64,000 nt of DNA from Pseudoduganella armeniaca (GTDB lineage: Bacteria; Pseudomonadota; Gammaproteobacteria; Burkholderiales; Burkholderiaceae_D). Below, piece after piece: positions 27,604 through 37,301 of the stretch. Position 1 is the first letter of the stretch; every line of letters starts with the position of its first letter. Below the pieces are notes generated by a model. It was not told where the DNA came from. It ran no database searches and was given only the letters and a program-made list of their open reading frames with translations. The position numbers were made by a program, and so were the translations under genes. The stretch spans positions 4,278,001-4,342,000 of the forward strand of contig NZ_CP028324.1 in NCBI RefSeq assembly GCF_003028855.1, given 5' to 3'.

Positions 27604-27786
27604 TGCTAATCCCCGATCTCAAATCTCTGCCGCCTCATGCGGAACGTTGGCCCAGTATAGGCGAGAAAAATGGCGGAACCGCCGTTCCTGAACTTAATGG
27701 CAAGGCTCGGCAGTGGCGGAAAACAACACCGATAGCAAATATAAAACGATGGTGGAAAACCGGGCGCGCCTATGCGGCGGAGCAAT

Positions 27787-27813
27787 GAAAAAAGACGCCC
27801 GCAGGCGTCTTTT
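27787..27813 (-). terminator. Rho-independent terminator of tRNA-Gly
   Basis: On the minus strand a GACGCC / GGCGTC stem with a 4-base loop is followed by TTTTTTC. It begins 8 bases past the 3' end of the tRNA gene, the expected place to end that transcript. Confidence 0.88.
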
Positions 27814-27820
27814 CGAATTC

Positions 27821-27896
27821 TGGAGCGGGAGAAGAGTCTCGAACTCTCGACCTCAACCTTGGCAAGGTTGCGCTCTACCAACTGAGCTACTCCCGC
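27821..27896 (-). tRNA. tRNA-Gly (anticodon GCC)
   Basis: A 76-base cloverleaf on the minus strand starting GCGGGAGTAGCTCAGTTGG, with anticodon loop CTTGCCAAG (anticodon GCC), T loop GTTCGAGA and an encoded 3' CCA. The acceptor stem GCGGGAG pairs with CTCCCGC. A strong terminator follows it. No integrated element is visible at its 3' end. Confidence 0.96.
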
Positions 27897-28096
27897 AGAA
27901 GAGGCATGATTATGACAGAACCATTTCAAAAACACCAGGGCCCGAGCGTCGGTTTTGTTTGCAACTATTGCCTGGCAAGCGTACCCGGCCACGGAAGTGC
28001 CTGATTCCGCTGGGAATTGGCCGCTGGCACGCTATCTGCTCATCCATATCCACGGTGCGCAGGCCGGGCGCGCCATCCACCTCGGAGGAGCAGAAC

Positions 28097-29062
28097 ATGG
28101 GCACCATCAAACACATCCTCGTCGCCGCGACGGCGGCCGCCACCCTCGCCAGCGCCGGCATCGGGCCGGCCGCCGCCAGCACGTTCGCGACCGCCATCCT
28201 CGATATCAGCAACTTCCGCCTGTTGCACAGCAATGGCGCCGTCTACCGCAACACGGATTTCTCGCGCCTAACCAGCGTCAACGACGCCCAGGCTACCGCT
28301 TCGCTCAATTCCCTGTTCGCCAACTCCTCCAGTTCCGGGCCGCGCCCGGACGTGACGCACCAGTGCGTGGGTTCCTGCCTGACCTTCGCCGAGAACAGTT
28401 TCGCTCACGGCGGCGCCAATGCCCTGTTCGCCCTGCCCGGCAGCTTCGGCTTTGCCGACCAGCGCTTCCAGGGTTCCGGTATCTCCATCAACGGCGCCCC
28501 GGCCGGCGCGCATGCGCAGACCCGCGCGGACGTGGCCACGTTGAGAAACAACCAGTTCGCCACCGGCAATTCCTCCGTGGGCAGTTCCAACACGATGGTG
28601 TTCACCCTGGCCGGCAGCGACACGATGACGGTCGCGTTCGACGCCACACCTTACGCGATGGCCTACCTAACACCGGGCTCGCGCCCCGTCACCAGCGCGG
28701 CCGCGCGCATGTCGTGGAGCATCAACGTCGTCGATCTCAAGACCGGCAATTCCGTGTTCGCGTTCGCGCCGGCGGAGATCAACGGCCTTGGCAGCGTCAG
28801 CCGCACCGACGGCATGGCGGGCCTGTCCTCCTTCAACGAAGTCGGCCAGGTCTTCTCGTTCCAGGCCTCGACGCCCAAGCTGCTGACCGGCCGCAGCTAC
28901 CAGGTCACCGTGCAGCAAAGCGCCATCGTCATGGCGCTGCAGCAGGAAGAATTGCCGGAGCCAGGGTCGCTTGCCGTATTTTTGAGCGGTCTAATCGTGA
29001 TGTGGAGCGCAATGTACCTGCGCGTAGAAGCTGGCAAGTCCCGATGTGAGAATTGGATATAA
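28097..29062 (+). CDS. PEP-CTERM sorting domain-containing exported protein
   Basis: A 321-residue exported protein. ATG 28097 is chosen because GGAGGAG lies 6 bases before it and a signal peptide follows (HILVAATAAATLASAGIGPA, cleavage near AAAS). The body is rich in Ser, Asn and Ala with beta-type repeats. The C terminus has the exosortase signal: PEPG, a hydrophobic helix (LAVFLSGLIVMWSAMYL) and basic residues (RVEAGKSR). Such proteins are processed by EpsH-type exosortase and linked to exopolysaccharide or surface display. The exosortase is elsewhere. The open frame extends upstream to 27713 but through the tRNA gene. Confidence 0.87.
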   Translation: MGTIKHILVAATAAATLASAGIGPAAASTFATAILDISNFRLLHSNGAVYRNTDFSRLTSVNDAQATASLNSLFANSSSSGPRPDVTHQCVGSCLTFAENSFAHGGANALFALPGSFGFADQRFQGSGISINGAPAGAHAQTRADVATLRNNQFATGNSSVGSSNTMVFTLAGSDTMTVAFDATPYAMAYLTPGSRPVTSAAARMSWSINVVDLKTGNSVFAFAPAEINGLGSVSRTDGMAGLSSFNEVGQVFSFQASTPKLLTGRSYQVTVQQSAIVMALQQEELPEPGSLAVFLSGLIVMWSAMYLRVEAGKSRCENWI

Positions 29063-29154
29063 TTCCGATATGCAACAGATATTACAATCTGAGCTAGCGT
29101 GGGGAGGGTCCCGGCCGTCGAGGATCTTGTCACCAAATATTCGCTATGTGAGCT

Positions 29155-29904
29155 ATGCGATTTTTAATTCTTACCCTAGTGGCATATGGGTTAGGCGCCC
29201 CCCCTGCCTCTGCTGGCAGTGCGTCAACAGGCTACAGCAAATGTGCAAAGCCCAGCCGCGATCTTCTAGATAATATTTTGAGTCTAGCGCCATCAAATTC
29301 GTTGTTGGGAAATTTTGATGGCGTACCTGTTTCACTTCCCCGCGAGGCTTTAGAAATTGTAGAGTACGATAAGCCATCACCCGATGGGCATCGTTCCTTC
29401 GGAAGACCGATAAGGTCGTTGAGCTTTCACATCGCGCTCAAAGGTTTGAAGTACGAATGGCCTTCTCAGCAGAAAATTTCTGAGCGCCCTATCAACACAA
29501 CCGTACTGGTTAGCGTGAACGGAAATTCCAATTATCCAGGAAAGAGAAGTGTCCAGAACTTGGTTGACAACTATGTGGACAGCCTCCCATATATATATGA
29601 ACACGCCGGGATCAGTCACGGACTCGACGCTTACCGCTCAGTCAAAACACCAGCCAACTCATCGTTAAACCGGCCTTATATTTATACTAAAATGGCAGCC
29701 ACCGCTGAGGCCGCCGTATTTATCAGGTGCAGTGAGCGCCATTACGTTACCGCGACCTGTGAGATGAATTTTACTACTGAACCACAGTTCCCCGCCGTAG
29801 TCATCGGCACGTTCCGAACATCATTCCTTCCTTATTGGGCGGATATAAAGCTCAGAGTTAGCGATATATTGTTCGATTTTTGTTTTACCCCATCTTTGAA
29901 GTAA
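29155..29904 (+). CDS. Exported protein of unknown function, AT-rich
   Basis: A 249-residue protein with a signal peptide (MRFLILTLVAYGLGAPPASAG). The body mixes SFHIALKGLKYEW, a TTVLVSVNGNSNYPG strand pair and VFIRCSERHYVTATCEM; two cysteine-bearing strands suggest a periplasmic fold. I recognise no family. GC is well below the neighbours, as is that of the RTX remnant after it, pointing to a transferred pair. Periplasmic proteins with this layout sometimes act as immunity to secreted effectors; here that is only a guess. Confidence 0.6.
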   Translation: MRFLILTLVAYGLGAPPASAGSASTGYSKCAKPSRDLLDNILSLAPSNSLLGNFDGVPVSLPREALEIVEYDKPSPDGHRSFGRPIRSLSFHIALKGLKYEWPSQQKISERPINTTVLVSVNGNSNYPGKRSVQNLVDNYVDSLPYIYEHAGISHGLDAYRSVKTPANSSLNRPYIYTKMAATAEAAVFIRCSERHYVTATCEMNFTTEPQFPAVVIGTFRTSFLPYWADIKLRVSDILFDFCFTPSLK

Positions 29905-29950
29905 TAACATATAGCCAATACCCCAGACTCTTGCGGTCGCCCCGATCACC

Positions 29951-30917
29951 AAATTTCAGGCGAATATTGATCGTGGTGATTTTCACGGCTTTTATAAAGG
30001 AATGCAGGATCAGGGCTACGCTTACGCTGGCTGGGCTGATGGAGTCGCGCGTGGCAATAGCCTAGCTGGAATTGCGCCCTTGAATTCCTTAAAGGCACCG
30101 CATTGCTTGGAACTTCAGGCAATGCGGGCAGGGAGCTAACGCCTGACCAGATATCATCTTCGTCATAACGCTGAACGGTGTGCCCGGTGAAACGTCTGGC
30201 GGCCAGATTACTGTCCAGAACTGGTACAGTGGCCGATCCCATCAAATTGAACAAATCGCTTTTGCCGACGGGAGCACCATGTCAGCTGCCCAGGCAACTG
30301 TACTGGGCAACGTCATCCGTGCTACGGAAGGCAATGACACGCTTATCGGGCGAGTCGACACGACGTTTATTGATGGCCTGGGCGGCAACGACACAATCAC
30401 CGGGTCAGTCACAGGTAACGCCACACTTCGCGGCGGTGCCGGCGACGACCTGATCAACTATGGTCATCGGTCCAACAACAACGTGGAAGGTGGCGATGGC
30501 AAAGATGTGCTGGCCTTTGCTGGGCAACCTTCCAGCATCAGCATCGGATATGTGAATATCCTGGATGGCGGCAAGGGCGACGACAAACCCGTCGGCGGCG
30601 TCGGCAGCGAAATTTACCGCTTCAGCCGAGGTGATGGCAGAGATGTGATACTTGACGACGACGCGTTCGATGGCGGCTTTGGTGTGGTGGATAAGATCGC
30701 ATTCGGTACCGGTGTTGCTCAATCGGACCTGACTTTCTCCCGTTCGAGGGACGATCTCGTCATCGCGCTGAACGGTGTGCCCGGAGAAACGACCGTCGAC
30801 CAGATTACTGTCCAGAACTGGTTCGGCGGCCGGTCGTATCAAATCGAGCAGTTATACTTTGATGACGGCACCATGTTACAAGCGTTCGACGTGAAGATCA
30901 TCGGCACGAGCACCTAG
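29951..30917 (+). pseudogene. Remnant of a large RTX (haemolysin-type calcium-binding) protein
   Basis: The 3' frame (30147-30917) encodes nonapeptide-like repeats (GGNDTITG, GGAGDDLINYG, DGGKGDD) between two copies of an ITLNGVPGET...QITVQNW module, the pattern of RTX adhesins and secreted enzymes that bind Ca2+ after type I secretion. Upstream, 29951-30150 reads a related domain (GFYKGMQDQGYAYAGWADGV, then GRELTPDQ in another frame) with at least two frameshifts. No start codon or catalytic domain precedes it, so this is the tail of a lost gene. Confidence 0.7.
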
Positions 30918-31128
30918 CGACCGCTCACAGCCGTACGCATTGCCGAGGTCTCGGTTGATTGCAGCACTGGGGCTTCGCATCCAATAACACCGTTCGCACG
31001 TGACAGGAAGGCGATCTCAGGTCGTATCAGGGATCGCGCAACTGCGCTGACGCGGCCTGCGGATAGCGCAGTTCCGTGTCAACTCGACCTATAATCCAGC
31101 CTGCTTTCACCCAACACCATAAGGCAGG

Positions 31129-32768
31129 ATGGACTCGATCGAAATCGTATTGGCAATGCTGCTGGCCGTCGTGGCCAGCGCCTATCTCGTGCGCGTGCTG
31201 CCGCTGGCCGTACCGCTGCCGCTGGTGCAGATCGGCCTCGGTGCCATCATTGCCGGCTTCACCGGCCATGGCGTGCAGATGGACCCGGCCCTGTTCTTCC
31301 TGCTGTTCCTGCCGCCACTCCTGTTCCTGGACGGCTGGCGCATCCCGAAAGGCGGCCTGTTTCGCGACAAGGCCATCATCCTCGAGCTGGCGCTGGGCCT
31401 CGTCATCTTCACCGTGGTCGGCGCCGGCTTCCTGATCCACTGGCTGATTCCGGCCATGCCCTTGCCGGTCGCCTTCGCGCTGGCCGCCATCGTCTCGCCC
31501 ACCGACCCCGTGGCGGTATCGTCGATCGCGTCGCGCGCGCCGATCCCGAAGCGCCTGATGCACATCCTGGAAGGCGAGTCGCTGCTGAACGATGCCAGTG
31601 GCCTGGTGTGCTTCCGCTTTGCCGTCGCCGCCGCCATGACGGGCGCCTTCTCGCTGACCAAGGCGTCGCTGACCTTCGTCTGGCTGGTCGCCGGCGGCAT
31701 CGGCGCCGGCGTGCTGACGGTGCTGGCCATCACCTGGGTGCAGCGCTTCCTGTTCCGCCGCTTCGGCGAGCCGGCCGGTTCGCCCATCCTCGTCAACCTG
31801 CTGATGCCGTTCGGCGCCTACCTGGCCGCCGAGCACCTGCACGCCTCCGGCATCCTGGCCGCCGTGGCGGCGGGTATCACGATGAGCTACGTGGAGCTGT
31901 CCGGCCAGGTCATGGCCAATACCCGCATCCAGCGCTCGGCCGTGTGGGACACGGTGCAGTTCGCGCTGAACGGCGTGATGTTCGTGCTGCTGGGCGAACA
32001 GCTGCCCGACATCATGGAAGGCGCCCGCGTGTCGCTCGGCCAGAGCGGCCACGTCAACGCCTGGTGGCTGGTCTTGTACGCGTTCGCGATCTCGTTCGGC
32101 CTGATGGCCCTGCGCTTCGTCTGGGTCTGGACCGCGCTGCGCATCACCCTGTACCGCAAGACCCGGCGTGGCGAGCCGGTGCGCCAGCCGCCGCTGCGGG
32201 TGCTGCTGGCGATGTCGCTGGCCGGCGTGCGCGGCGCCATCACGCTGGCCGGCGTGATGACCTTGCCCTTGACGCTGTCCGATGGCGCGCCCTTCCCGGC
32301 GCGCGACCTGACCATCTTCCTGGCCAGCACCGTCATCCTGATCTCCCTGGTGGCGGCCAGCATCGGCCTGCCGCGCCTGCTGGGCGGCCTGCACTTCCCG
32401 GAGGAGCCGGCCGAGCAGCAGGAAGAGGACCTGGCCCGGCGCGAGGCCGCCAGCGCGGCCATCGCCGCCGTCGAGCGGGCCCAGATGGAGCTGATGCACA
32501 AGGGTGATGAGTGCGACATGTATCCGGAGGCCGCCGGCCGGGTCATCGCGCTGTACCAGCATCGCCTGGACACCAGCGGCGCCGGCGACGACGAGGCGGC
32601 GGCGCGCTACCGCCAGCTGGACATGGCGGAACGGGCGCTGCGCCTGGCCGCCCTGCAGGCGGAGCGCCGCACCATCTTCAACCTGGCGCGCCACGAGCAC
32701 ATCTCGGACGAGATCTCGCGCAAGCTGGTGCGCGAGATCGACCTGGTCGAAGCACGCCACAAGAGCTG

Positions 32769-32769
<1 letters not shown>
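31129..32769 (+). CDS. Na+/H+ antiporter, CPA1/NhaP-like family
   Basis: A 546-residue protein with 11-12 membrane helices (residues 1-410) and a charged cytoplasmic tail. Family marks are DPALFFLLFLPPLLFLDGWRIP near residues 46-65, the ion-binding helix LAAIVSPTDPVAVSSI (Asp pair near 125), LEGESLLNDASGLV and the late AGVRGAITLAGVM. It exchanges Na+ (or K+) for protons. The stop shares a base with the downstream kinase start (TGATG), so the antiporter and the two-component system are translated together. Confidence 0.92.
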
Positions 32770-33832
<1,063 letters not shown>

Positions 33833-33845
<13 letters not shown>

Positions 33846-34567
33846 TCGTCGACGACGAACGGCCGGCGCGTGCCCGGCTGCGCCAGTTGCTGGCGGCGCA
33901 AACCGGCATCGCGGCGGTCGCGGAAGCGCGCGACGGCGTCGAGGCGCTGGCGGTCGCGGCGACCTTCCGGCCGGACGTAGTGTTCCTGGACATCCAGATG
34001 CCCGAGGTGGACGGCCTGGAGGCGGCCACCGCGCTGGCCGCCACCCTGCCGGCGCCGGCGCCGCTGATCGTCTTCGTCACGGCCTACGAAAGCTACGCGC
34101 TGGCCGCGTTCGAAGCCAGCGCCGTCGATTACGTGCTCAAGCCATGCGACGCCGCGCGCCTGGCCCGCACGCTGGGACGCCTGCACGAGCGCCTGCGCGA
34201 GCGCGCGGCGGCACCGCCCGCCGGACTGGAACAATTGCTGGTCAGCGAACGGGGCGTGACCCGGATCGTGCGCGCCGCCGACATCCTGTGGCTGGAAACG
34301 GCCGACAACTACGTCGTGCTGCACACGGCCCAGGGCGCCCCGCTGCTGCGCCAAACGCTGGCCGCGCTGCTGGAAGAACTGGGCTCGGCTTTCCAGCGCT
34401 GCCACCGCCGCGCGGCCGTGCGGCTGGACCGCGTCGAGCGCGTGGCGGCCAACGACAAGGGCGACGGCAGCGTAGTGCTGCAAGGTGGTGCCCGGGCACC
34501 GCTGAGCCGGCAGTACCGTGCCGCCTTGCTGGCCGCGCTGGCGCAGCCGCGTACAATACCGCCATGA
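33833..34567 (+). CDS. LytTR family response regulator
   Basis: A 244-residue regulator. The receiver (residues 1-120) starts RVLIVDDERPARARLRQLL, with the phosphoacceptor Asp in PDVVFLDIQMPEVDG and the conserved Lys in VDYVLKPCDA. A LytTR DNA-binding domain follows (LLVSERGVTRIVRAADILWLE, TADNYVVLHT, FQRCHRRAAVRLDRV). It pairs with the LytS-type kinase directly upstream, and its stop overlaps the ArfB start in an ATGA. Targets cannot be read from the sequence; the co-translated antiporter is a candidate. Confidence 0.92.
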
Positions 34568-34962
34568 GCCCCGTCATCGATCCCGCCGACATCGAATTTT
34601 CCGCCATCCGCGCCCAGGGGCCGGGCGGGCAGAACGTCAACAAGGTGTCGTGCGCCGTGCATGCCCGCTTCGACATCGCTGCGTCAAACCTGCCGGAAGC
34701 CGTCAAGGCACGCCTGCTGGCCCTGCGCGACAGCCGCATCACCGATGCCGGCGTGCTGGTCATCAAGGCACAGGCCTCGCGCAGCCTGGAACAGAACAAG
34801 GCGGACGCGCTGCAACGCCTGCAGGCGCTGGTGGACGCCGCCGCGGACCTGCCGCCGCCGCGCCGCGCCACCCGGCCCACGCGCGCCTCGCAGCGGCGCC
34901 GGCTGGACGCCAAGAGCCGCAGCGGCCAGGTCAAGGCGCTGCGCGGCAAAGTGACGGACTGA
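34564..34962 (+). CDS. arfB: Alternative ribosome-rescue factor ArfB
   Basis: A 132-residue peptidyl-tRNA hydrolase of the RF-1 type. The catalytic GGQ lies in IRAQGPGGQNVNKVSCAVHA (about residues 18-37), and the basic C-terminal tail (TRPTRASQRRRLDAKSRSGQVKALRGKV) is the helix that enters the empty mRNA channel of stalled ribosomes. Length and layout fit Escherichia coli ArfB (YaeJ). It is the fourth gene of an overlapping set, an unusual partner for an antiporter and two-component system. Confidence 0.94.
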   Translation: MSPVIDPADIEFSAIRAQGPGGQNVNKVSCAVHARFDIAASNLPEAVKARLLALRDSRITDAGVLVIKAQASRSLEQNKADALQRLQALVDAAADLPPPRRATRPTRASQRRRLDAKSRSGQVKALRGKVTD

Positions 34963-35065
34963 CACCGGTTCGCCCCGGCGCTCCCCCGGCCCGCCCCGCC
35001 GCGCTGGCGCCGGCCGCGTCAGGCCCCTAAGCTGGTCTGGTCCACCAATACCGAGGGCCTCCATC

Positions 35066-36310
35066 GTGACCAACGCCATGCACCCAAGCAGCCGCCTGTA
35101 CTTCCTCGACTGGCTGCGCATTGTCGCATTCTTCATCCTGATCCTGTATCACACCGGCATGTACTACGTGACGTGGGACTGGCACGTGAAGAGCCCCGAT
35201 GCGGGCCGTGCGATCGAGCCGCTGATGCTGCTGTCGTCGCCCTGGCGCATGTCGCTGCTGTTCCTGATCAGCGGCGTGGCTTCGGGCTTCCTGCTGGCCA
35301 AGCTGCCCAGCGGCCGCTTCCTGCGCGAGCGCAGCCGGCGCCTGCTGCTGCCGCTGCTGTTCGGCATGTTGGTGATCGTGCCGCCCCAGTCGTACTGCGA
35401 AGTGATCGAAAAGCTCGGGTATGCGGGCAGCTACGCCGATTTCATGCGCCTGTACGTTGCCGGCTACCACGGCTTCTGCCGCGGCGACGACTGCCTCGCG
35501 CTGCCGACCTGGAACCACCTGTGGTTCGTCGTATACCTGTGGGCGTACACGGTCGTGCTGACACTGGCCGTGCTGGCCGCCGGCCGCGAGCGGGTGGCGC
35601 GCGCCGGCACGTGGCTGGCCGGCCTGCTGAACGGCTGGCGCGCCCTGCTCCTGCCGGCCGCGTTCCTGGCGCTGGCGCGCGTGCTGCTCAAGCCCTACTT
35701 CGAGGAGACCCACGCGCTGGTGGACGACTGGTACAACCACGCCGTCTACCTGCCGCTGTTCCTGGCGGGGGTGCTGTTGGCGGCCCAGGGGCGCTTCTGG
35801 GCCGAGCTGGAACGGCTGCGCTGGACCGCCCTGGGCATCGCGCTGGCCGGCTGGGCGCTGCTGGTCTGCCTGTACTCGCTGCCGGACGCGGGCCAGCCCA
35901 GCCTGGCGCTGCGGATCGTCGCGGCGGCTGTGCGCAGCCCGTTCCAGTGGTGCGCCATCGTGGCCTTGTGCGGCTTCGCGCGGCGCCACCTGAACGCCGA
36001 TGGCGCTGCGCGGCGCTACCTGACCGTGGCGGTGTTCCCGGTGTATATCGTGCACCAGACGCTGATCGTCGGCCTGGCGATGCTGCTGAAACCCCTGCAC
36101 ATCCCGCCCGCGACCGAGGGCGCCGTGCTGGTCGTGCTGACGTGTACGTTCAGCTTCGCGATCTTCGAGGCGGTGCGGCGGGTTCCGGGGGTGCGGGCCT
36201 TGTTCGGCATCGGGACGCGTGACGCAGAGACCGAAGGGGACAGGCTCCCATCTGCGGGTCGGAGACCCACAGATGGGAGCCTGTCCCCGGTATCACCAGC
36301 CGCTAATTGA
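35066..36310 (+). CDS. Acyltransferase family 3 membrane protein
   Basis: A 414-residue protein with about ten membrane helices. RLYFLDWLRIVAFFILILYHTGMYY at the N terminus carries the family RxxxDxLR motif and the catalytic His; FLISGVASGFLLAKLPSGRFLRERSRRLLLPLLFGM and TWNHLWFVVYLW are further family blocks. Such enzymes move acyl groups onto surface polysaccharides or glucans. The last 25 or so residues (from EGDRLPSAGRRP) are translated from an intergenic inverted repeat at 36236-36288 and are not part of the fold. It overlaps the convergent GGDEF gene by 8 bases. Confidence 0.85.
   Translation: MTNAMHPSSRLYFLDWLRIVAFFILILYHTGMYYVTWDWHVKSPDAGRAIEPLMLLSSPWRMSLLFLISGVASGFLLAKLPSGRFLRERSRRLLLPLLFGMLVIVPPQSYCEVIEKLGYAGSYADFMRLYVAGYHGFCRGDDCLALPTWNHLWFVVYLWAYTVVLTLAVLAAGRERVARAGTWLAGLLNGWRALLLPAAFLALARVLLKPYFEETHALVDDWYNHAVYLPLFLAGVLLAAQGRFWAELERLRWTALGIALAGWALLVCLYSLPDAGQPSLALRIVAAAVRSPFQWCAIVALCGFARRHLNADGAARRYLTVAVFPVYIVHQTLIVGLAMLLKPLHIPPATEGAVLVVLTCTFSFAIFEAVRRVPGVRALFGIGTRDAETEGDRLPSAGRRPTDGSLSPVSPAAN
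36236..36288. repeat. Family-1 intergenic inverted repeat, second copy
   Basis: Perfect 19-base arms, GGGGACAGGCTCCCATCTG at 36236-36254 and its complement at 36270-36288, enclose a 15-base loop with the same GGTCGGAGACC core as the copy at 22308-22360. The arms differ from that copy at several positions, yet both sides changed so that pairing is kept. It lies over the 3' end of the acyltransferase gene, next to the convergent GGDEF gene. Confidence 0.85.
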
Positions 36311-37232
36311 GCACCTTGCGGCTGCGCTTGGCCCGATACATCTCCGCATCGGCCATCGCGAACGCTTCCTCCAGGTCGTAGCCGGCCTTGCGCATCGCCA
36401 TGCCCAGCGAGGCGCGCACGTCGGCGGCGGCCAGCGCTTCCTGCACCCGCAACAGCATGGCCTGGGCGTCGAAATAGTCGCATTCGACCATCAGCATGCC
36501 GAATTCGTCGTCGCCCAGGCGCGCCACCACGTCCGAGCCGCGCGTGACGCCTTCCAGCGCGCGCGCCGTGCGCATCAGCAGGGCGTCGCCCGAGGCGCTG
36601 CCCTGGGCGTCGTTGATGAACTTCAGGTCGTCCAGGTCGATCGACACCACGCAGGCGGAATGGCCGTAGCGGCTGCAGCGTTCCTCCTCGCGCTGCAGCA
36701 GCATGTCCCAGCCGCGGCGGTTGTACAGGCCCGTCAGGCCGTCGCGGGTGGCGTCCGCGCCGATCCGCTCGGCCTGGCGCACCGCGTCGCCGGCGTTCAG
36801 CTCCGCGTTCAGTACCGCCCCCAGCAGGTCCGCCAGCAAGGTCACGGTATCGAGTTCCTCGCGAATCTCCTTGTCGCGCGCTTGCGGGTCGAGGCCCACG
36901 AGCGTGCCGAACAGCGAGCCGTCGGTGCGGTGCAGCGGCACGCCGACGTAGGCGCCGATGCCCAGCTGGCGCGCCAGCGGCGCCTCCGCGTAGGCCGCCA
37001 CGTCCGCCGTGGCCGGGGCGATATTGGGGCCGTGGCCCAGCACCATGCGCGAGCAGATGGTATCGGTCCAGCGGAATGCCTGGCCGGCCTTGATGCCGTA
37101 GCCGGCGTCGTCGGCGAACAAAACGATCCAGTCGTCGCCCTCCGTGCGCGTGACCATCCAGAGCTTGAAGCCCAGCCGGTGGCGCAAATAGGACATCGTG
37201 GCCTGGGCCGCCGTGGCGAAATCGTTGATCAT
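36303..37232 (-). CDS. GAF-GGDEF protein with a variant active-site motif
   Basis: A 309-residue soluble protein. Residues about 1-150 form a GAF sensor (LRHRLGFKLWMVTRTEGDDW, GAYVGVPLHRTDGSLFGTLVG), and residues 165-309 form a GGDEF diguanylate-cyclase domain (ATRDGLTGLYNRRGWDMLLQ, IDLDDLKFINDAQGSASGDAL). The signature loop reads GDDEF instead of GGDEF (within VVARLGDDEFGML), a change at a strictly conserved glycine that usually weakens GTP binding. The protein may therefore be a poor cyclase or a GTP/c-di-GMP sensor. ATG 37232 follows GGGAG; the open frame continues to 37298. Confidence 0.85.
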   Translation of the reverse strand: MINDFATAAQATMSYLRHRLGFKLWMVTRTEGDDWIVLFADDAGYGIKAGQAFRWTDTICSRMVLGHGPNIAPATADVAAYAEAPLARQLGIGAYVGVPLHRTDGSLFGTLVGLDPQARDKEIREELDTVTLLADLLGAVLNAELNAGDAVRQAERIGADATRDGLTGLYNRRGWDMLLQREEERCSRYGHSACVVSIDLDDLKFINDAQGSASGDALLMRTARALEGVTRGSDVVARLGDDEFGMLMVECDYFDAQAMLLRVQEALAAADVRASLGMAMRKAGYDLEEAFAMADAEMYRAKRSRKVLN

Positions 37233-37301
37233 GCCTGCCTCTCCCGTCGTTGCGACTATGGCGGAATTATGCACCCATTTGGGCGACGCACGGGGCACGC
37301 C

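Noticed and set aside
27821..27896. Attachment site of an integrated element at tRNA-Gly
   Set aside because: No integrase gene and no direct repeat of the tRNA 3' end were seen in the flanking sequence.
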